Part shown: positions 6,938-11,858 of the stretch, in pieces
Layout: each line of letters starts with the position of its first letter
Position numbering within the stretch: the stretch's first letter is position 1
Assembly (NCBI GenBank): GCA_030428695.1
Contig: JAUIEM010000276.1
Coordinates: 1 to 13,576, forward strand
Reading direction: 5' to 3'
Origin: a bacterium
Lineage (GTDB): Bacteria > Planctomycetota > J058 > JAJDCP01
Length of the DNA: 13,576 nucleotides
Notes under the pieces: model-generated
The model's input: the letters and a program-made list of their open reading frames with translations, nothing else
Told to the model about the DNA's origin: nothing
Databases searched by the model: none
Translations under genes and position numbers: made by a program

Positions 6938-8132
6938 GGGTCGCGAAGCCCTCGAGGACGCTGACGTCCTCGACCGGGATGCAGGCGAGGTGGTGCCAGC
7001 GGAAGCTCAGCCGGTCCTCGAACCAGTCGGGCTGGCCGAGCCGCAGGGCCCCCTTCGCGATCTTCTGCGAGCAGGTCCTGCACTTCGCCCGGCCGCTCTT
7101 CGCCGGCTCGATGCGCCAGTCCGGCCCGACCTCGGGACCACGATCGGCGCGGGCCGCCGGGGCCGGCGGCGCGACGATGCCGTCGAGGTAGGGCCGGAGG
7201 CCGTCGAGGAAGGGGACGACCTCGCCGCCGACCTGCTCCGGGCTGAAGCGCAGGACGAAGCTGTCGTAGCTGCCCGGGGCGTAGGCGAGGTCGACGTTGC
7301 CGTTCTTGAAGGCGCGCTTGATCGCGACACCGGGCGGGTACATCCCGTGGCGGCGCATGTAGGTCAGCATCTGCTCGCCGAGCTTCGCCGAGGCCTCCTT
7401 CTTGCTCAGGTCGCTCAGGCCCTCGGGGGTCGCCTCGAAGTACTCGGTGACGACGAACTCCTCGCGGCGCTTGACCAGGACCACCGTGTCGACCGGCGCC
7501 CCGCCCTTGATGCGCGGCATGCGGAAGGTCTCGGGGTTGATCCAGTAGGCCCACTCCTCGTCGATGTCGACCCAGGGCTTGCGCTCCGGCGGCGGGAGAG
7601 GCGCCGCCCCCGGGTCGATCGCGCTGGCGTCGACATCGACCGCGGGAGGCAGCAGCCCGGCCTGCACCGCCCGACGGTAGGCCGCGGGGGCGGCGAGCAG
7701 GTAGCCGCCCTCCCCGCCCCAGCCGGTCTCGGCCAGGTGGAAGGCGAGCGTGCCGCCGAGGGCCTGGCGGAGCAGGCGCAGGAACGCCGGCTCCACGGGC
7801 CCCCCGGAGGCGACGGGCAGGGTCTGCTGGAAGCTCTGGCCGGCCTGCTCGAAGCGCAGCGCGACCGCATCGCCCGCGGCGCTCTCGTCGACCTTCTCCG
7901 GCGCGAGGGCGCCGAAGGAGCCGGCGGCGAAGTCGGCCAGGAGCGCCGCCCAGGCGCCCTCGCCCTGGACCGCGGTAGGATCGACCCAGACCGAGACCAG
8001 CGCCAGGCCCGGGGCGTCGGGGTCGAGGCTCGCCTCCGCGAGGTGGGCGCGGACGCGCTCGAGGCCGTCCTCCGGGTAGCCCGCGAAGAAGTCGGCGGCG
8101 CCGAGCGCCTCGATCAGCTCTTCGGCCTGCAT
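6897..8132 (-). CDS. Protein with C-terminal PARP-type zinc finger
   Basis: This is a 411-residue protein. The C-terminal module is C351-x2-C354-x26-H381-x2-C384 with the framing residues of PARP-type zinc fingers: basic KSGRAKC before the first Cys, KIxxGxLRLG after the CxxC, and FRWHHLAC at the end. In eukaryotes this finger binds DNA nicks and breaks. No ADP-ribosyltransferase signature is visible; residues 1-340 match no family I know. They begin with an acidic helical region (AEELIEALGAADFFAGYPED). A middle block contains WVDIDEEWAYWINPE, EYFEATPEGLSDLSKKEA, YMRRHGMYPPGVAIKRAFKN and a Pro/Ala linker before the finger. The start at 8132 was chosen over longer readings because GGAGGA lies eight bases upstream and the gene begins four bases after the preceding stop. 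It is the last gene of a three-gene operon. Confidence 0.88.
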   Translation of the reverse strand: MQAEELIEALGAADFFAGYPEDGLERVRAHLAEASLDPDAPGLALVSVWVDPTAVQGEGAWAALLADFAAGSFGALAPEKVDESAAGDAVALRFEQAGQSFQQTLPVASGGPVEPAFLRLLRQALGGTLAFHLAETGWGGEGGYLLAAPAAYRRAVQAGLLPPAVDVDASAIDPGAAPLPPPERKPWVDIDEEWAYWINPETFRMPRIKGGAPVDTVVLVKRREEFVVTEYFEATPEGLSDLSKKEASAKLGEQMLTYMRRHGMYPPGVAIKRAFKNGNVDLAYAPGSYDSFVLRFSPEQVGGEVVPFLDGLRPYLDGIVAPPAPAARADRGPEVGPDWRIEPAKSGRAKCRTCSQKIAKGALRLGQPDWFEDRLSFRWHHLACIPVEDVSVLEGFATLSAEQQAEAQEGA

Positions 8133-8136
8133 CGCA

Positions 8137-8439
8137 TCAGTCCTCCAGGTCGAGGTCGAGGTCCGCGCCCGGCGCTTCCCGGAGGAGCTCGACCGCGCGC
8201 CCCTCGAAGCCACGCGGCGGGGCGCGGAAGACAGCGGAGCCGTTGCCCCAGGTGCCGTTCGTGCCGTCGTAGGGCTCGAAGGCCAGGCTGCCGGTCGCCC
8301 GGAAACGCACGGCGCAGGAGCTGTCCGCGGAGGTCCCCCCGAGCCAGGGGCAGGCGAGCCAGCCCTCCGCGGCGTCGAGAGTGCCGTGGTTGGCGTGCCG
8401 GCAGCGTCCGCAGCAGGCCTCGCTCAGAGCTTGCTCCAC
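8137..8439 (-). CDS. Small Cys-rich protein, putative metal-binding
   Basis: This 100-residue protein starts at GTG 8439, which lies inside the end of the EF-hand gene (16-base overlap) with GAGGAG eleven bases upstream. The N-terminal third carries CCGRC and, about 18 residues later, LACPW, a CxxC...C arrangement typical of small metal or Fe-S binding folds. A fourth ligand could be one of the intervening His or the later Cys in DSSCAVRF. The rest is a beta-rich region (AVRFRATGSLAFEPYDG) ending in a strongly acidic DLDLDLED tail. I do not recognise the family. Coupling on both sides (overlap upstream, four-base gap downstream) says it works with the EF-hand and PARP-finger proteins. The GTG start is inferred, as no ATG is available in the correct stretch. 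Confidence 0.75.
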   Translation of the reverse strand: MEQALSEACCGRCRHANHGTLDAAEGWLACPWLGGTSADSSCAVRFRATGSLAFEPYDGTNGTWGNGSAVFRAPPRGFEGRAVELLREAPGADLDLDLED

Positions 8440-8654
8440 CAGACCGCGAACTCCTCGAAGCCGATCTGCCCGCTGCCGTCCGTGTCGATGGTCTCGAAGC
8501 CCTTGCGCCGCTGCTGGGGACGCATCTCCAGGCCCAGGGAGCGCAGGAGCAGGCCGAACTCCTCGAAGTCGATCGCCCCGGTGCCGTCCTTGTCGAACTT
8601 GTCGAACTCCGCGCGCAGACTCGCCTCGTCCATGCCGTCCCCCGTGGTTGACAT
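8424..8654 (-). CDS. EF-hand calcium-binding mini-protein
   Basis: This 76-residue protein consists almost entirely of one calmodulin-like lobe. Loop 1 is DKDGTGAIDFEE (residues 21-32), with ligands D21, D23, T25, D29 and E32. Loop 2 is DTDGSGQIGFEE (57-68), with D57, D59, S61 and E68. Both match the canonical 12-residue loop, so two Ca2+ ions should bind cooperatively. There is no signal peptide, so it is probably cytosolic, and no enzymatic domain, so it is a sensor or buffer acting through partners. The ATG at 8654 gives full length; the in-frame ATG at 8633, with GGGGGA four bases before it, is an alternative start. It is the first gene of the operon that continues into the Cys-rich and PARP-finger genes. 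Confidence 0.93.
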   Translation of the reverse strand: MSTTGDGMDEASLRAEFDKFDKDGTGAIDFEEFGLLLRSLGLEMRPQQRRKGFETIDTDGSGQIGFEEFAVWWSKL

Positions 8655-8671
8655 TCTCCACCTTCTGGGCC

Positions 8672-8696
8672 GCCTGTCGGCGGAAACCGCGCAGGC
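8672..8696 (-). promoter_or_regulatory. 5'-leader hairpin of the EF-hand operon
   Basis: GCCTG...CAGGC outer arms enclose an inner GCGG-TTT-CCGC stem (minus-strand sense), with a short asymmetric bulge between them. It sits at the expected 5' end of the transcript, 18 bases before the EF-hand start, and could protect or control the mRNA. Confidence 0.4.
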
Positions 8697-8703
8697 TCGC
8701 GCC

Positions 8704-8733
8704 AGTATAGGGAGCCGGTCGGTCCGCCGTCTA
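8704..8733 (-). promoter_or_regulatory. Candidate promoter of the EF-hand/PARP-finger operon
   Basis: On the minus strand TAGACG (8733-8728, 4/6 to TTGACA), an 18-base spacer and TATACT (8709-8704, 5/6 to TATAAT) precede the EF-hand start by about 50 bases. Transcription would begin near 8697, just at the leader hairpin. Confidence 0.55.
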
Positions 8734-8782
8734 CCGCGAGATTGTCGGGATGCGGTCAGGTCCGTGCAGGGACGCCGCGCGT

Positions 8783-8797
8783 CGGCGGAGACCGCCG
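8783..8797 (-). terminator. GC hairpin downstream of the twin small genes
   Basis: CGGCGG-TCT-CCGCCG (minus-strand sense) is a perfect 6-bp GC stem with a 3-base loop, 21 bases after the stop of the last gene of the M55 operon. No T run follows, so it is a possible but weak terminator. Confidence 0.35.
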
Positions 8798-8818
8798 GGC
8801 GGAACCGCGTTCTGCAAG

Positions 8819-9040
8819 TCAGAGCGACTTGAGGTGGTTCTCGTGGGCCCGGAGCTCGATCTTCAGCATCTTGAGGCGCGTCTGGTTGCGCTGGATCTGC
8901 TTCTTGAGGAGCTCGATGTGCTTCTGGACCGATGTGGCGTCACCGGGTGTGATTCCGCCGCCTCCGCCACTTCCGCCGCTCTTCGGTTTGGTCCCGGCGG
9001 TAGGGGGCACAGAGTTGGCGATGCCTCCGAGGAATCCCAT
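8819..9040 (-). CDS. Small Gly-rich/coiled-coil protein, paralogue 2
   Basis: This 73-residue protein is unrecognised. It has three parts: a short hydrophobic start MGFLGGIANSV, a flexible Gly/Ser/Pro linker (about 12-33, including GGSGGGGG), and a charged coiled-coil helix (about 38-73) with the heptad-like core IELLKKQIQRNQTRLKML. It shares this layout and the MGF(L/M)GG start with the gene immediately upstream; the helices also align (I..L...I.....RLK.L...LR.H). GGAG lies ten bases before the ATG, and the gap to the preceding stop is 14 bases. No Cys is present and no signal peptide is evident. The amphipathic start may dock to a membrane or a protein partner (inference). Confidence 0.82.
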   Translation of the reverse strand: MGFLGGIANSVPPTAGTKPKSGGSGGGGGITPGDATSVQKHIELLKKQIQRNQTRLKMLKIELRAHENHLKSL

Positions 9041-9054
9041 GGATGGTGTTCTCC

Positions 9055-9291
9055 CTACGTGCGCGTCATCGCGCGTTTGAGCTGTTGATGTTCCCGGAGA
9101 TCCGTCCGCAGTGCCTTCAGCCGGCTCTCGACCAGGTCGATCTCCTGCTGCAGGCTGCGGATGTAGCTTCGCGTGCGCACCGCCTGCAGCGAGCCGCCGC
9201 CGCCCGCTGCGCCACCGCCGCCCTGCTTCTGGGTCGACCGCGCTGTGTTGGCCGCGCCCGCCGCCTTGACGACTCCACCCATGAACCCCAT
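9055..9291 (-). CDS. Small Gly-rich/coiled-coil protein, paralogue 1
   Basis: This 78-residue protein has the same layout as its downstream neighbour: MGFMGGVVKAAGAANTAR start, Gly-rich linker GGGGAAGGGG, then a C-terminal helix SYIRSLQQEIDLVESRLKAL continuing to the basic end MTRT. The helix has a heptad pattern suited to a dimeric coiled coil; the two paralogues could pair with each other. GGAGG lies eight bases upstream of the ATG. It follows the M55 gene by 35 bases on the same strand, so it is probably co-transcribed. No function can be assigned from the sequence. Confidence 0.84.
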   Translation of the reverse strand: MGFMGGVVKAAGAANTARSTQKQGGGGAAGGGGSLQAVRTRSYIRSLQQEIDLVESRLKALRTDLREHQQLKRAMTRT

Positions 9292-9326
9292 GCCTTTTGC
9301 CTCCGCACTGGATCTCTCCCTTCATC

Positions 9327-11012
9327 CTACCCAGGGTCGCCCGCGCCACCGCGCCGAAAATCCGACTCGAGCACGCCGGCGAACGCGAGCATCCCCGCGG
9401 CTGTAGGGTGGGACGGGTCGTCACCGGCAAGGTCCCACACGCATCCCTCGCCGTCCTGGGAGCGGAGCAGCAGGTCGAGCAGGGCCTGGACATCGCGTCC
9501 GCAGCTCTCGCCGAGCCAGACCAGACAGAACAGCAGCTCGCCCGCGAGGTCGACCTCCCCCCGCGCGCACACCCCCGGCGCCGCCAGCAGCAGCCGTTCG
9601 GCCCACAGCGCACGGACCAGGCGGGGGAAGGGGACGCCGTGGGCGGGGAGTCGGAGGAAGCGGCTCGCGAGCAGCACCCGATGGGTCTCGATGTACAGCT
9701 CCCCGGAGCGCGGGACCTCCGGCTCCGGGTTCTCCCCGACCACCACCCCCAGCTGCCGCGCCATCGCCCGCGCGACCCAGCGCTCGAGCGCCTCCTGGGG
9801 ACCGTCGGCGGGCAAGGTGCGCAACGCCCCGGCCCCGGCGAGCGCGGTCCCGCCTCCCCGCTCGCAGCGCACGTACCAGGCGTCGATGCGGTCCGCCACC
9901 TCGGACACAGCGAGCCCCGCTTCGATCCGCGCGGGGATGGCGCGCAGCGCGTCGACCGCCTCCCGCAACGCCGCCGCGAGCCCCCAGTGGGCGAACACGC
10001 GCGGCGCGAAGCCCTCGAGCATGTGCAGGCTGAGCGCGCGCAGGGCCGCCGCGCGCGGGTCGGGCGCGGCCGTCAGCCGCAGGAAGGCGGCGAGCGCGGC
10101 CGCGAAGGCGGCGCGCGGCAGCCGGAGCCCGCTGTCGTCGGCGCTGCGCCCGAGCATCGCCTTGACGTCCTCGGCGAACGCGGGCTCGCCCGGGCTGCCG
10201 CGCACGGCCCGCATCGCATCGGCGCGGTGCAGGGCCTGCAGCGCCGTCTCGTAGCGGTCGCGGAAGCTGCCTCCCGCGCAGGCGACCGCTCGTGGGCCGA
10301 GCCGGCGCACTCCCGTCCCGACGGCCGCGGCGGCCTGCCAGCAGCTCTTGAAGCGCAGCTCGATCGCGCCGGCGGGCGCCGGGGGCACGGCGACCGGCTC
10401 GCCCGCCGCCGCCCGCGCGAGCTCCTCGGTGACCCCTTCGACGGGACGCGAGACCAGCCGCGTGCCCACCCGGCGCTTGCTGGCCACGAACGGCAGCCGC
10501 TCTCCGACTTCGGCGCGCAGGCCGGGGCCACCGCTGACGAACAGTCCGGGCAGGCCGCGCTCGGCCGCCAGTCCGCAGACCACGTCGGTCTCGTTCAGGC
10601 GCCGCCCGGCCAGCCACCACTCGGCGCTGAGGTTCATCGTGTGGGCGCAGAAGCCGGCGCCGCCCGCGCCGGCGTGCATGCCGAGGCAGGCGAAGGCCGA
10701 CACCTCGTCGAACAGCTCCGGAGCGAGGGCGTCGCCTTCGTACACGACCTCGACCTCGTCGGGCAGCTCGGCGACATCGACATGGCCGAACGGTGAGCCG
10801 GAGCGGTGGCTGTCGCTGACGAGCACTTCCTCCCAGCCCTGCGCGAGCAGGCTCGCGACGACGGCGCCGAGCTCGCGGGTCAGCGCCTCGCAGGCCTCAT
10901 CGTGGCCCGGGCCTTCGTAGATCAGGGCGTCGACGCTGTCGACCCCGGCGATGCCTTCGAGGTCGGCGACGATCAGGACGCGACGGGCGGGCGGGCGGTT
11001 CCTCTCGGACAC
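9327..11012 (-). CDS. M55 D-aminopeptidase-like protein with C-terminal toroid-like domain
   Basis: This is a 561-residue protein. Residues about 11-265 match DppA-type zinc D-aminopeptidases (family M55). VLIVADLEGIAGV supplies D17 and E19, VSDSH supplies H69, GMHAG supplies H113, CAHTM supplies the catalytic-type H124, and RLNETDV supplies E141. All five metal ligands and the catalytic His are therefore kept. DppA is about 270 residues; here roughly 290 more follow. That extension is all-helical, with IETHRVLLASRFL (near 444), DLAGELL, LLLRSQDGEG (near 518) and SHPTA (near 535). The pattern resembles alpha/alpha-toroid domains such as DUF6895 (moderate confidence). Start is GTG 11012, with AGGAG six bases upstream; the in-frame sequence before it is non-coding in character. 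No signal peptide is seen. It leads the twin small genes. Confidence 0.9.
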   Translation of the reverse strand: MSERNRPPARRVLIVADLEGIAGVDSVDALIYEGPGHDEACEALTRELGAVVASLLAQGWEEVLVSDSHRSGSPFGHVDVAELPDEVEVVYEGDALAPELFDEVSAFACLGMHAGAGGAGFCAHTMNLSAEWWLAGRRLNETDVVCGLAAERGLPGLFVSGGPGLRAEVGERLPFVASKRRVGTRLVSRPVEGVTEELARAAAGEPVAVPPAPAGAIELRFKSCWQAAAAVGTGVRRLGPRAVACAGGSFRDRYETALQALHRADAMRAVRGSPGEPAFAEDVKAMLGRSADDSGLRLPRAAFAAALAAFLRLTAAPDPRAAALRALSLHMLEGFAPRVFAHWGLAAALREAVDALRAIPARIEAGLAVSEVADRIDAWYVRCERGGGTALAGAGALRTLPADGPQEALERWVARAMARQLGVVVGENPEPEVPRSGELYIETHRVLLASRFLRLPAHGVPFPRLVRALWAERLLLAAPGVCARGEVDLAGELLFCLVWLGESCGRDVQALLDLLLRSQDGEGCVWDLAGDDPSHPTAAGMLAFAGVLESDFRRGGAGDPG

Positions 11013-11040
11013 GCGCTGCTCCTGTGCAGGGCTTGCAGGG

Positions 11041-11049
11041 ATTGTACCA
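11041..11049 (-). promoter_or_regulatory. Extended -10 promoter of the M55 operon
   Basis: On the minus strand TGG-TACAAT (TGn extension plus a 5/6 -10 box) lies about 28 bases before the GTG start. No good -35 box is found at 16-18 bases, which fits an extended -10 promoter. Confidence 0.6.
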
Positions 11050-11176
11050 GCACGGGTCGCCTGTCCGGTGACACGGAGCGCTGATGCGGCGGGACAGCCC
11101 GCGAGGCCCGTCCTCCTCTGTCCGCGCTCGCGCCCGTCCGCGCGGCCGCGCTCGCCTGATTGCAGCAGGAGACGCC

Positions 11177-11224
11177 ATGAAGGTGACCGGGCTCGAGCAC
11201 GGGCTCGAGGCGGTGCTCCCGTGA
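11177..11224 (+). CDS. Possible 15-residue leader peptide
   Basis: The ORF ATG to TGA encodes MKVTGLEHGLEAVLP and is preceded by AGGAG five bases before the ATG. Its stop overlaps (TGATG) the ATG of a second 37-codon frame (11224-11337) that runs across the dyad repeats. It could be a translated leader or the remnant of a broken gene. Support rests only on the RBS and the stop-start overlap. Confidence 0.25.
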   Translation: MKVTGLEHGLEAVLP

Positions 11225-11260
11225 TGGACGGTGCTGGCAAGCTTCCGCGCGCTCCTGAAG

Positions 11261-11279
11261 CGACCAATCGGGTTTGTCG
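11261..11279. repeat. 19-bp dyad element, copy 1
   Basis: CGACCAATCGGGTTTGTCG has CGACCA/TTGTCG arms around seven bases and is 16/19 identical to a second copy 35 bp downstream. It is likely an operator half of a paired binding site for a dimeric regulator. Confidence 0.6.
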
Positions 11280-11295
11280 CTGGCGGTTCGTCTTC

Positions 11296-11314
11296 CGACA
11301 AACCGGGCTTGTCG
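11296..11314. repeat. 19-bp dyad element, copy 2
   Basis: CGACAAACCGGGCTTGTCG is palindromic at eight of nine pairs (CGACAA...TTGTCG, inner CC-G-GG). It is the better-matched copy. The shared CTG after both copies extends the direct repeat to 22 bases. It lies about 90 bases before the ATG at 11403. Confidence 0.65.
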
Positions 11315-11377
11315 CTGTTCTGTCCACACCACGGTAAAACCAGCGGCGGCAGGTCTGGCACCCCTCTCGCTAGAGAA

Positions 11378-11397
11378 CCTCCCGGCACCACGGGAGG
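11378..11397 (+). promoter_or_regulatory. SD-sequestering hairpin before the gene at 11403
   Basis: CCTCCCG-GCACCA-CGGGAGG makes a 7-bp stem. Its 3' arm contains the GGGAGG ribosome site, five bases before the ATG. Folding would block translation of the operon. Confidence 0.6.
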
Positions 11398-11402
11398 ACA
11401 CG

Positions 11403-11858
11403 ATGAGCGCAGCGCAGAACACCAACCCCGCCGGGACCCAGGCTGCAGCGCACGGCTCGCGAGGAGAACAGGTCCGGCTGCGCGCACACGGCCGCGACAG
11501 AATCCCCCTCGCGACCGGGCGCAACTACGAGATCATCGTGCGCGAGACGCGCGGGCGGGTCATCGAATACCACCCGGCGAAGGGGGCGCGACGGCCCCCG
11601 GCCTTCGTTCCGTACATCCTCCATCTCGGGGACGGCAGCCAGCGGCGGGGCCTTCTCGACGGCACGGGCTACGGGCGCCAGGAAGACTGCCCGGAGGGCG
11701 CGTACCGCTTCGAGTTTCCGGGTCAGGGCCCCTTCGACAAGAGCGAGCGTGTCGCCTGGGAGCGCGAAGAGCTGAAGCTGGTGTCGTGGCGTGCGCCCGC
11801 TCCCCCCACCACGCTCCCTGAGCCACGCCCCCTTGCGCCCCGGAGGACCATCCGATGA
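11403..11858 (+). CDS. Protein with a beta-domain like contractile-injection tip proteins
   Basis: This is a 151-residue protein. After a disordered start (about 1-20) comes a beta-rich domain (about 22-130). Its core FVPYILHLGDGSQRRGLLDG, then GYGR and CPEGAYRFEFPG, follows the pattern xxxLxDGSxRxGxLDxxGxARxxxxPxGxxxVxFP. That pattern is common in small domains attached to type VI secretion VgrG/PAAR tips and related effectors. The tail is Pro/Arg-rich (APPTTLPEPRPLAPRR). The resemblance is from memory of the pattern and is moderate. The start is fixed by GGGAGG five bases before the ATG. The stop overlaps the next start as ATGA, so the two products are coupled. An adaptor that carries or loads the downstream protein is the leading hypothesis. 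Confidence 0.8.
   Translation: MSAAQNTNPAGTQAAAHGSRGEQVRLRAHGRDRIPLATGRNYEIIVRETRGRVIEYHPAKGARRPPAFVPYILHLGDGSQRRGLLDGTGYGRQEDCPEGAYRFEFPGQGPFDKSERVAWEREELKLVSWRAPAPPTTLPEPRPLAPRRTIR

Larger units (their letters stand above)
11050..11402. other. Regulatory intergenic region before the right-edge operon
   Basis: No long gene is supported here. The region holds a 15-codon reading frame with a good RBS (11177-11224), a direct repeat of GGGCTCGAG (11189-11197 and 11201-11209), two 19-bp dyad elements (11261-11314), and the SD hairpin of the gene at 11403. I see no convincing -35/-10 pair for the plus-strand operon. Confidence 0.5.

Noticed and set aside
6990..8651. A 553-codon plus-strand frame across the zinc-finger operon
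   Set aside because: It is antisense to three genes with recognisable domains and is made of repetitive Gly/Arg/Leu/Glu shadow sequence without an RBS.
8137..8661. A longer ATG version of the small Cys-rich protein beginning near 8661
   Set aside because: The extra N-terminal residues are the out-of-frame shadow of the EF-hand gene (Arg/Gly-rich). The GTG at 8439 fits an ordinary operon overlap.
8819..9291. Twin small proteins as modified-peptide (RiPP) precursors
   Set aside because: They lack Cys and a leader/core layout, and end in a charged coiled coil; no modifying enzyme is clearly present despite the toroid-like extension nearby.
9297..10796. Long plus-strand frames opposite the M55 gene
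   Set aside because: They are antisense shadows; the minus strand contains all M55 zinc ligands and a GTG start with RBS and extended -10 promoter.
11261..11314. CRISPR array
   Set aside because: There are only two copies of a 19-bp dyad with a 16-bp gap and no further repeat units; an operator pair fits better.
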